DNA from: Lytechinus pictus
Taxonomy: Eukaryota; Echinodermata; Echinoidea; Temnopleuroida; Toxopneustidae
Direction of reading: 5' to 3'
NCBI RefSeq assembly: GCF_037042905.1
Contig: NC_087252.1
Location: 20,229,701 to 20,293,700 of the forward strand
DNA length: 64,000 bases
Shown here: positions 46,401-58,400 of the stretch, piece by piece
Layout of the letters: the number at the start of each line of letters is the position of its first letter
Position numbering within the stretch: the first letter of the stretch is position 1
The notes under the pieces: generated by a model
What the model saw: the letters and a program-made list of their open reading frames with translations, nothing else
The model's database searches: none
Told to the model about the DNA's origin: nothing
Translations under genes and position numbers: made by a program

Positions 46401-49400
46401 TATATCTCAAAGCAAACAATATCATTGTTAGTGGATACATGAAGTATAGAAAACATTACAGAGTACATGTCTAGTTGTAAATTTTCCAGGATTTCTTGTA
46501 ATCACATATGAGTCTGCCAAAATCAAATATAAGAATTACTTTTCACTACATGGCAGTTATGACTTGAGAAGGTAGACTTATGCAGACACTATTGATATAC
46601 GATTAGTTGCACGGTGGATCATAAAGCGAGTGTCGACTGTGATGTGTAGCATTTATTACATGGTACAGAAATCGCTCATTCAAGCAATTTCAAAAATTTT
46701 CTTTTTTTACAAGGAAAAGTTGAATTGCTCACTTGTTGTAGGCTTGTTCCTCTGGTGTCTGTGGATTAAGGATGGGGGTCATTAACCATGTCATCAAGGG
46801 ATAACCAGAGTCGCCGAGGATGATCCCTTTCAGTTCTCCATTATTGTACTTGCGGTACGGTCTGCTATTCTGTTAACAAATTAATAGATGAATAAATCAA
46901 AGTTACTAAGATATCTCAGGTTTATGGTGATGCTTTTCTAACAATTAAGTTCGCTTAATCTTGTGAAGATTTGGATTTTCCTTTCCATAATGATTTCTTT
47001 TAGCAAGGATTTGTAATGTATCGCTTAGGATCTATGATCATATGCAAAGTGGCAATTTAAGTCCACAGCAATGTATATAGTATTTGACATTAAGTACAAT
47101 AATACACTTCAAGAATACAATTGTACAAATCTAAGATGCAAATGATGCTGATTATTTTACCCCCAAAGAATAATTATTACCGTGGTGATAACTGATAAAG
47201 GTCTGCAAGCGTAGACTATACTATGTTATTTCACATGACCACTAGGAGCTGGCTCCTACAAAGATGGTCACAGTGATGTTGTTGCAGCTAACCTAATATA
47301 TGTCTCTTGTACGTTACAAAGATCTGACTACTAGTATGTTGTTTGCCTCCAACATAAGTCTGTAATAATTACCTGAAGAACTCTGGAGTCGTGGGTACTC
47401 CCCGGCCATCTTGCAACGACATTGATTATCTGGAATTTTGTATTGCAAGCTAATTGGACATTGATGGAAGACCTGCCCTTCCTATTGGTGTAAACGTATT
47501 CGTCGGGGCCTAATGGGCAGCCATGAAGGCACACATGGGTACCATCAACAGCCCCTACCACTCTCGGAAATCTTGCAATTCTATAAAAATCCTGAATGTT
47601 GGCAGCTGTTTCTTCATCGGTCCTTGGGAACTTGATGAACTGTCAACACATACAGGATAAAGAAAACAAAAAGAATATTTAACATTATTTTGTGGAATTA
47701 AAGATAAATCTCTTTTATTGCACTGTTATGCTGAGAAAAAAAAATATTACACTTGTATATACTTTTGTTATTGGAATGTAGAAATAAATAAATCAAATTA
47801 AATCAACATTTCCCTTACGTGTTTATGAGAGTATGATAATCCACAAAGAAAGGGATGAATGATGTTGTATGAGCAGTGAAAATACAGCTTGAAAAGTCGG
47901 TGAGTTCAGAGGCAATGAGAAGAGAAGTAGCAACAACCCCAAAAATGTTTTCTAAAAGGATTTTCCTCAAGCAAGATAAAAGGGAGCAACAATATGAGGC
48001 AATGTTTACAACAAAGTTGGCAATCAAACTTAATGTTTGTATGTATTAAATTTGGGATGCCTTTGAAATTATATGCCCTGTATCAAAACAGGTACCATGA
48101 GCATAAACATTATGGAAAATTGGTGTCTGAATCCATTACATTTGGTAAAAGACAGTATTTCATAGCTTTTGGAATTTAATTTTTTTTTTTTTTTTTGGTG
48201 GGGGGGGGGGGGGAAGGCTGACAATAAAAAGGTTGCAATAAGATTGTTATCTTATATTTTTGAAAAATGTTATTGATAAAGTTGGGTGTAAATGCTCTCA
48301 CCTGAATCATCAAAGGTTATAATTATAATCACATGACTACTGCATATACACTGGCATTAATATAGGCCTTGATTATGATTGAGGCAGAGATGTCTGTTCA
48401 AAGACAGGTATAAAGCTCACAAATTCATTTTCATTTAATTTATAATTATTTTATCATTAATTACTATCATCATTTTTATTTTATTACTACCATTAATGTT
48501 ATTATGATTATCTTTATTATCTATTATTTAACCAGGCCCATTCTTATCATAAAGATGGCCGAATTATACTACAAATATTAATGTAATTATTTTCATATAG
48601 CATAACAGTATATAGATAAAGGTTACTAATTAGTAATAGGAGAAGGTAGTGCATGATGAGGGGTTTAGGGCTATCTCTGATAGTGCATGTTCCTGTTTTA
48701 TTACTATAGTCAGGGGCAGCGGAACAGTTTTCAAAGTGGGAGGGCTAAGCCAAAAGTGGGGGGAGGGGGGCTGACCATGCCAAAAAATCACAATTGTATG
48801 GTCATTTTTGCGTTTTTATACATGGTTTTGGAAAAAAGTGGGGGCTGAATCCCCCAAGCCCCCCCCCCCGGTTCTGTGGCCCCTGATTGTTTCATGCTTT
48901 GGTGAATTACCTAAAATCAAAATAAATAAAGAAATTTGCCAAGAGATTGGTTAGATACTATAAGTATTCTAGGCATGCATGAAACTAGCATGATTTTAAA
49001 ATATTTTAATTGAAGTAAAATTCCTAATAATTTAATTTAGCTTTTAGTTGGAACACTTAAATTGATTTGAAGAGACCATAGTATATCGACTTCATTGTAT
49101 TTTTAGTATCAGGGCGAGCACGATCGATAAGCTAGCTCCTATCTTCAACAATTGTAAACAAACGCCAAAAGCAAATTGGATGTCGACTCGAAAACCTCAC
49201 TTCTTCAAAAAGGGTTGGCTTTAGAAGTTATAAATCAATAATAGAATTACAAAAAAAAGAGAATCATTTAATGGTGAGTATATCATGTCAAACATCTGCA
49301 TTCATATTTTGGTTTACGGTAATAAATAATACTCCCAGTTGTTCCGAATAATTAGATTGATAAATACTAGCAGAACTTCAGAAGCGCTCACCAGGCATGC

Positions 49401-52400
49401 TCAGCGCATCCTGCGGTACAGCCCCGGCCGTGCCCGCCCGCTCGCTCTGCCCCGTCGGGCCGGCTGGATTACGGCTATCGGTAGGGATAGGGGTCTAAGT
49501 AATATCCATTTACGTTCTTTAAAAGTTTCGTGCATTAGCATCTTCTCTAACTAGACTCTATTGAGTCTTGATCTATGACATGTAAATCTAGAATTCCCTC
49601 ATTTATTTCTGCATTTCAGTTGACAAACTCTGAAACATACAATTTTAAACTAGAATTAGAAATCTAAGTTTTTATTAGGGACAACGGTACATTCGGTATT
49701 TGCTCTATCAAAATCCCTACATACCATTGCGAGTGCGTCGAGCGCGTCCGTTGATCCTACGAAGCCCCAATAATGCATCCCTCTTGACTGATAATTTCAC
49801 CCTAAATTGAGTTATTTCAGGTAGCTATGATATATTTGGCATTAAAAGGATCGGTAATTATTTGTCAGTAATTATTTAGTATTCTATATTTTCGAATGGC
49901 TTACCTCTACTTGTTCTTTGAATGGGAAAATATCGTACTTTGTCCTTGTATTCCACATGAACTGCAGAGTTTGTATGTGTATAAAGTCAATGGGGAAATT
50001 CAAACTTTTGCACACGCGACCCGTCACCATGACGTCACCAGGATTGCGTGTGAGCGAGCTAAGTTTGATTTGGGGGCGGCGCCCTCCAAAATTTAACCAA
50101 TAAAAATTCTGCATTTGCTGCATCTTTTGGGATTTTCCCTAAATTCATGTCTCAGGGACCGTCTTGGAAGTGCGTGCTGAGCTGTATAATCTTTTTGAAG
50201 GACCCACCCTTTTCTACTTAAAGATATTCAATTAAAACATCTTGGGGCCCGTTTTGGGACTTTTCATTCTTAAAAAAGATGGTTTTGAGACCAAGTCTTA
50301 TATCTAGATTAATTTAAGAAAAAAAAATTAGTGAATTTATTGTTAAATTTTAAAATGCAAAGCAAAAACCTCCATATGACGTGTACGTGACGTAATTATC
50401 GTCATGAAGTTGAAGATCGCGCGAAGTGGTGGGAGGGGCCTATCGCGAACGTAGACCATGTATTAGTCTTGATTCAGGCAATTTTTATGATTTGTAAAGT
50501 TCGTTGAAACTCTGTAACGTTGTGAACGGATATCATCCAAATAAAATAAATGAAAATAATTTTAAAATGTGAAAGGATGAAGGCTAGCACAATCTTTCTC
50601 TTAGGAACATTCAGCCCCCCCCCCCCTCCTCAGTTACAAATGTTAATCACGTGTAATCGCCGTGATACAAGGAGAGATGTTTTGGAAGGTCATGTGTGTG
50701 TGAGATATTGCACATGGCATAATGGCGGCATATACGTGTGATACAGGGAATTCTGTACAAGGATGTTTACACTTGTGTGTGAGAAGGTCTGTGACCGAGA
50801 TGGTGGCATGGGAATAATGGAGTTAGAGTGGATTAAAAAACTACGTGTGTAAAGCATGGACCTGTACGTTGCAACTGTACATTCGCTCTGGGGGCTAAAT
50901 CCCGGGGCTAAATTAAAATAGGGGAATCCCCGGTGTGTATAGCTTGATTAGTAATCAATTGTTAAGGCCTACTAAAGTATATTTTGTTTATTAAAAAATC
51001 TAAGAAATCAATGTTTTAATTTGCAATGTTTACGCACAATATATGTATATATGCCCTCTCACAATCACACACATTTAAGATTTTATTTTTAACAGTAACA
51101 TACTGATTGTTGTAAAATTAGGATACAAAAATTACTCTACGAGATGTCAGTTATTTTTTTATTTTCTAATGTATAGGCGGAGGGGGGCGGGTGGGTTCCC
51201 TCGGTCCTGCGCGCCCTTGCTCTTAGCAAAAATAAATAAATGGATATAAAAAAAAAAAAAATCCTAATTGGAGAAAATTTTCCCCAAAACGTACGTATCT
51301 CCTATCTCCTGAATTACAATAATAATTTCTGCCAATACCTGCAAAGAATCCGTTTACACCCCCCCCCCCCCCAAAAAAAAACCCTGAAAATTGGAGGCCA
51401 TTTATATGATTGAGTGACTTTTACATCCGTAATCTGCTTTTTTATGGGAACATTTTTCTAACACTTCGTCTATCATGCCCTGTCATGAGTGAAAATATAG
51501 TTCAAACAGGGATATACAATATCCCTGGTTCAAACATATGGACCTTTTAAAGCGTTGACAAAAAGTGACAAAAAAGTCACGCTATTATGGGGCTTTTATA
51601 CCAATGTAACCCGATATACATGTAAATAAATTAGGTATCCAATGCGACTGTCAAATTGAATTTACATCTGATTTCAAGGGATCGATGTGCCATAGGTCTA
51701 TATTGATTTTTTTTACACGGGGAGGGGGCCTACATAGCTCGTTTACATTTCTCGATTTGACTCCTTTTTCCGCCATGAGTCTCAACTTCCTACATGGGAT
51801 ATTATGGAGGATCGATGGGGTGGCCCTTAATTACCCCTTTTATATAGCTATCCCAGTAGAGGTCAGGGGTTGGATTCTGAATTAGGGTGGGGGTAAGGGT
51901 ATCATCATGTAACAACGATCAGACGAGAATACTCACTTGTTAATTATTATATGAAAAGAGTTGCCCCCTCCTTCGGTGTCCCTGGTCGGTGCCGGTGAGT
52001 TTTCCAAAAGAAAAATATTCTGAAGTTTGCTATGGGGAACTCTTCGTCAATTTTGAGATATGACATTATTTCACTTATTTCACAAGTCATAATCATGAAC
52101 ATAATACAAACAAATATTACATCAGAAGAATTAACATGACGTACAAATCAGACATGGCATCATTTATTTAAATTGAATAATACGGCGAATAGAAACATGA
52201 GGGAACCTGCATTAAAAAGCAACGTTTTATTTCTTCAGTCTGCAGGATCCAAAAAAATATGAACTCTTCATGCAGGACAGCACAATAAAAATGATAATTT
52301 GATTACGTAAAGAAATGCCAAAAATATCACAACTGTAAAGAAAGTAATTTACATGGACTTTTTCGGAATAAGGAGGGTGTGAAAAAATAAGTTGTTTCTG

Positions 52401-55400
52401 TGAAGTTGCCGCGGTGTATACTTCAAAAGATCAATGAAAAAGGGTGTTGACAACAAAAAGAAAGTAATTTACATGGATTTTTCGGAATAAGGAGGGTGTG
52501 AAAGAATTTGTTTCTGTGAAGTTGCCGCGGTGTTGACAGACATGAAACAGCCTGTCCGATAAGATCTTGGAAGCCAGACATTCCGTCGTCTTCGGTAGGA
52601 ACATTTCATGAGATAAAATGAGTCATGTTTTTTTTTTGCGTTTTCACTTCTGATTGGGTCAAAGCATTCATGTGCTGACCAGTGAAAAGCACCCCTTTCC
52701 ATTGATCTTTTGAATGATCCCATGATGGGTTAGTGTGTTCTAGCCTGAATTATATAACACGAGAATACCCCCAGGGATCCCCGAGCTGGTTGTACCCCTG
52801 CCTTTCCGTTCCAGGGAATACTCCAGATGGACGAGGGCATTTACCACATCAGGTAAGAATCATCCATTACAATTCATAATTATTAATATGTAATTCAAAT
52901 GTTATTTTCCACTGCGGAAATGTTCAAACCTAATGTATTTTTATGTTATAGAGAGAGAAATCGAAATAAACATCCCTAAACCTCACTTAAATTATTTTAA
53001 ATTGCAGTATATACAAATATTAATTTTAAATGTTCTTAATAACTTGATTCTTTTCCATGAAAACATTTTTTTTTCATACACTGACCCACTCTTTCAAAAA
53101 AAAAAAAAAGGGAAGATACGTCCCGGTTTACGTCGTTATATATAGGCATACAGAGATAAGATCAATGGCTTTTACCGTTATCTGAGATTTTTTTTAAATC
53201 ATGTACGTATATAAAATAAAAAAGAATATATAGGGGGGCGCCGAACCCAAAATCCCAACAATTAACTTAAACTTTTCCTTCAACCCTGCATGATGTCACT
53301 CAACACCCCCTCCCCACTCCCCCCCCCCCCAAAAAAAAAGATAGCAGTTACCGAGGAAAAAAACATTCATGAGCAAGGTCGACATCCCGTCCTCTTCGTA
53401 AGTGGGAACAATTTCACGGGAGAATGCTAATGGTAGAGACTGGGAGGTAGTTTTATTTTTCTTGGGGGGGGAGGTAAGGCGACCGTAATCAGATCGATAA
53501 AAATATCATAACTGTCTCTACCACCCCCCCCCCCTCTTTCCTTATTTTTACGAGCGTGTAACACCTCAGTCACATTTTGATCTGATTTACGGCGGCCGTA
53601 CGGTGGTCGAACACAGCCGTTTTATTCATTTCTATTCAAACTATTAGTAACCAACCCACCTAGTATGATATAGCTATTTTTTAAAATCTTTAAAACGGCT
53701 GTTTTTTTTATTCACCGTTCTGCCACCATAGAGCAAATGTGACTGTAGTGTATCTGATATAAAAAGGAAACATTTACAGAAAATAACAGAAAAGGAAGAG
53801 GAACAAAAATAACCTATATAAATCCAAACAACTGACTCTTTTTCTCCATAATGTCCCTCAACGCCCCCACTCCCAAGACAGAGCTCCCTGTCCAGAGCAT
53901 TCTCCCATAGCGTATTTCTTTGTTACGTACGAAGAGGGGGGGGGGGGGAGAAAAAGAAATATGAGAACATGATCGAGTAAGGTCGACATTCAGTGGGAAC
54001 AATAAAGGTGAACATATTCTCGTGGGAGAATGATCTGGTAAGGACAGCTAGGTGTGGTTTTTTCTGGGGGGCGGTAATTAAGATCGAAAAATGAAAAATA
54101 AATAATCATCACTATTTTTTTTTGGGGGGGGGGGTAGGTATAAAAAATTTAAGGGGGTTGAGTTGAGCCCCTGTTACCCCCCCCCCCCCCCTCCCCCGCG
54201 TACGCCACTGGAGCCTGCAACAGGCCTCTACCTCGGTCACATTTGTTTATACGACGGCCGTTTTATTCATTTTTATTCAAACCACGGATCTATTTAAAAT
54301 GTTAAGACGGGCGTTTTTTTTTTACTCGTCGGACGGCCTTTGCATGAGCAAATGTTCCGAGGTAGTAGGTTGCCAAAATTAAGAGACAGAGCTCATGACA
54401 TGATTATCAGTTCGATGAATTAGATGTCAAATATCACCATACTCTAGATCAAATTTAAAGTAACTTAGTAAGGAATCAAATCATAACAATGCAACAATAA
54501 TCTAACAATAAAAATATCTGCATTCTGCTCTTCTTCGAGCTTGATGACTTCACAAATAAATGGCACACAAGCAATATCTGAAAACAATTTAAATACTACT
54601 TTTCCCTCTCTGTTTTCTCTCATTTCCTTGACTCACTCACGCTTTCTTTCTGTTCTATCAATGTTCGATGGACGTACATTAAAAGTGACTTTAACTGGGT
54701 GGAAATATTTCGGGACCGAGATCATTTATTGAATAACGGCGCGGGACAGCGACGTCTTTTACAAGACTATATTTTGGGGTCATCGGACTTACGCGATGCG
54801 CCAGCGCGATCACCTGATATTTTCGCGCAGCTGTCTCCGTCCCAAACTGTCTAAAACTGGCCGCAAAGCTTTATTGACACAAAGCAGCGCGGACGGAGTC
54901 AATGGGGAAATTGAACGTTTTGGGCCAAGTTTGAACCCTTTTTTTCTAATTTCATTTACATGTTGGAATAACAAGACTTGTCTGAATGGTTTAGTACCAC
55001 TTATTTTAATCAAGTAAGTGATTTTAATATTATAAAACGAAGGAGATTTTTTTTTGTTGTCTTCATTGGGGTCCCTATTTTTATAGTGATGATCATGATG
55101 ATGAAAATAGAAAAGTTAAGAATAATTACCTGGCTCTTGTGTTCACACAAGGCTTGAGAGACCCTGTGGATTACTCTAGACACAGTGCTTCGGTGAATGC
55201 GATGGATGTTGGCATCACTTTCTAATACCGATCCGGTCGCGAAGAAATTGAGGCTGATCAAAACTTGGAGTGTCGGGTGGATTGCCTGGTTGCGTTCGGT
55301 GGGTGGTGCGATTTGATTGGTAAGAAGATTGATTATGAAGAATATTGCCTCGCGACCGAATCGGTACCTCTTCAGCAACTGTGTCTCGGTGAGAGAGTCA

Positions 55401-58400
55401 AGGGGTTGCTCCCTGTCTCTTAATACACGGCCAGGATGTGGCTGAACTTCCTCAGCTTCTGCTGCAGCTGCTACTAGTATGGCTGCCATATTGTTGCTAT
55501 GGATTTACTGCAACTTGCGTATGATCACTGATCAAACGCAAAGTTGCGTTTGATCAAGGAGAGTTGCGCTTGATAGTTGCGTTAGAAATCAAACGCATCT
55601 CTTTTCTGCAACAGAGTTGCGATCTAACGCAAAGTTGCGTAAGATTCAGGGGACTTGCGTTTGATTTTTGGAGTTGCGTTTAAACGCAACTCTTTCTGCA
55701 ACGGGCCCCTGATCTCTAAAGCCGGGGTGCGATTCATCGCATCCGTTGTTATAATGAACCTCTGACTGATTACGAATGTTGTTGCTGATTAGGCGTATGC
55801 AGAGCATCAGAAAAAAAAAAAACAAGTCCAGGAAAACTGTTCCTTTGTAAATGAGATACGCCTTGGTATATAGTTGCTAACGTGATCAAATGAATAGTTT
55901 ACAAACTCCAATGCTCTTATCGTTTAACGAAATTCAAGCCGCTATTCTGATTCACCTGTGTTCACAAAGAAAGGTTAACAGAATGATGGCTCTTCATCAT
56001 TATATGACATAAATGTTCATTATCTTTTGAGCAGGAAACTCTTCAGTTGATTTTCTCAAACTGCTAATGAACCTTTACCTTTCTTTCTTTCTTTACATGA
56101 CAACGAATTCAAGGACCAGAATTGGCATCAGCAACAAATCTAGTCTCGTGGCATCCATTTACGGGAGGAGTTCGTGTGCCGTCGTATGGGATCGGAAAGT
56201 ACAACCTTACGGAAGACTTTTCCTTAGTGATCCATGACGTCGAGGATGATGACGCAGGACGGTACATATGTAGACTATCCGACTTCAGAGGTTATGAGCT
56301 CAGCAATCACACTGTGGCCACAGTTAAAGGTAGGAACCGATGCTAATTGTGTCTCTCATTATGCTCATTAATAAACATAATATAAATTATCAATAAGAGA
56401 ACAAAATTATATTGAAACTGTGCTATTAGTATACGAAAATATGAAAAGGCTGAAAATAATATGAATTGAACAGATATAGACAAATTATTCAAACAAAACA
56501 CTGAAAATTTCATCAAAATGGGATAAAGAATACATTTGAAAGCTTTGCAGTATTCCGGTGAAACAGTTCTAGGCATGTCTTCTTGAATATTCAATGAGCA
56601 AACTGATGATGTCATATCCCCACTTGTTGTTTTGTATTTGTTATATAAAATTACATTTATTCAATTTTTCCCCCAAGAACTAACAAAAGATGGATTGAAA
56701 CGAATTTAATGCATGAGATATTCATTCAGCTGCAATTTATTCATCCTTAGAGAGACGTATTATTCAGACTTGTGTGAAAAATGAATTAATTTTGATTCCG
56801 TAATAACATAAAAATCAAAGTGAGGCTATGGCATCGTCAGTCCAGCTAATGAATATTCATGACGACCTGCATATCCATATAATCTTGATAGGACATTCCA
56901 GTTAAACCCCCATTCCACAGAGAGCAAGACCTCTGAAAGAATGCTGTAAGACCATGAAACTTGCTTGATCAATCAAAGGTCTTTCAACGAAATTTCATAG
57001 ATATCTGAGGTCTTTTACGATTCCTGGTGGATCTTAAAGTGGTCTTCATGGTCTCCAAAACTTTTTGAAACGGTTCAAAACAGTCTTTCAGCAGTCTTTT
57101 AGCAAAAATGGTCTGTTGATGGTCTTTCAGTGGTCTTTCAATGAACTTTTAAGGTTCTTATTATTCTTTCCATGATCTTTCGGCAGTCTCTCAAGATTTT
57201 TGCGGAGATCACTGTAAGACTCATGAGAGATCATTGAAAGCTCATTCAAAGATCATTGAAAGACCAGGCAAAGTCCATCGAAAGAATTCTGAAAGATCAC
57301 TTGTTGCATAAAATATCTCTGAAAGACCATCAAAAGATCTCTATAAGACTAGTCTAAGCCCAGTAAGACAAAAAGTACCAATCACTTTATCAGAGTTCTT
57401 TGAGGGATCTTTTTGAGCCATTCCACAGGGATGACAAGTTTCAGTGATCTTGAAGACTGCTGTAAGACCTTGCAAATATTTGGTCTTTGAAAGGTCCTTC
57501 GAAGGTCTCACTTCTGTGGAATGGGGGCCTTGGCGATTAATCGCTAACCGGTGCTTAACGTGGCCCATGAGTATGTTTCACCGATGTAACTGTGCCATGA
57601 TAATATATATATTGTTACAGTTTATGTGATCTTCACTTGTTAATCGTAGTTCCACCCCAGAAACCATTCCCAGCAATTGACCAATGCCCATCAGGATCGC
57701 CCGGAAGCGGAGAAAACCCGTGTACGCTGACAACCGAGATAGGTGACACGACTGAACTGACATGTCATGCTCGGGGTGCGCCAAGAGACGTGATCTCGCT
57801 ATCCTGGACCCTCAGAGGCAGAACTATCTCCAGCCAAGAACCGCACAGATATGCCAACCCCGACGGCCTGACGGAAGATTTGAAATTTACAATCGACGCA
57901 GCGCCAAGCACTGATCCGTACGTCTGCGCTGCCATTCTGCCGGCGACCACCCGAGAAAATGCGACCGCCAGCGTTATAGTGAAACCAGCACCAATCATAA
58001 CAACCACCGAATTTGTAATAACTACAAATGGAGATCCCGGTAATAGATCTTTAGGGAAAGGTATGGATTATGATATAGAACAGGTGGGTGTTTCATAAAG
58101 ATGTGCGTAAGTTAAGAGCGACTTTAAGAACGACTGGTGATCCTTTCTTGTGGTACATGGTATTGAATTGGCGATGGTTTAGCGCTTAAGAAGGGTTCAC
58201 CAGTCGTTCTTAAAGTCGCTCTTAACTTAAGAACAGCTTTATGAAACGTCCCCTGGGTATTGCAGATTGGGTATTCATAGCCAATCTGAAACGGGTTATC
58301 CCTACAATACGAGTTCTAAAATATATTGTATCACTTTGATTGTTATGAAGGCTTATAGCTATTTGTTACATAAAATGACTTGATCATGTAAAGCATATCT

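Larger units (their letters stand above)
53260..54370 (+). repeat. Two diverged tandem copies of a ~550-bp segment
   Basis: AAGGTCGACAT(C/T)C, GTGGGAACAAT, GGGAGAATG and a G-run followed by 'gatcgaaaaat' occur in order in 53260-53760 and again in 53815-54370. Each copy ends with a CTCGGTCACATT-family MITE, so the MITE was probably duplicated with its surroundings. Confidence 0.65.
35800..55708. mobile_element. Complete PIF/Harbinger transposon, 19.9 kb
   Basis: The left end GGGCCTGTTGCAGAAAG and the right end (reverse complement GGGCCCGTTGCAGAAAG) match at 16 of 17 bases. Both are flanked by CTG (35797-35799 and 55709-55711), a 3-bp target duplication. Subterminal regions on both sides are dense in GTTGCG / AACGCAACT words in both orientations, likely transposase or Myb-protein binding sites. 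The element carries the two genes expected of an autonomous Harbinger, convergent: Myb/SANT-like on plus and DDE nuclease on minus. All exons are open and in phase. The size is several times the usual few kilobases because the introns are long and hold other elements. It sits in the Ig-gene intron that splits the V domain. Confidence 0.85.

Noticed and set aside
57765-58007. Minus-strand 80-residue frame
   Set aside because: Complement of the second Ig-domain exon, whose plus-strand reading has Cys/Trp/Cys spacing and matching splice sites.
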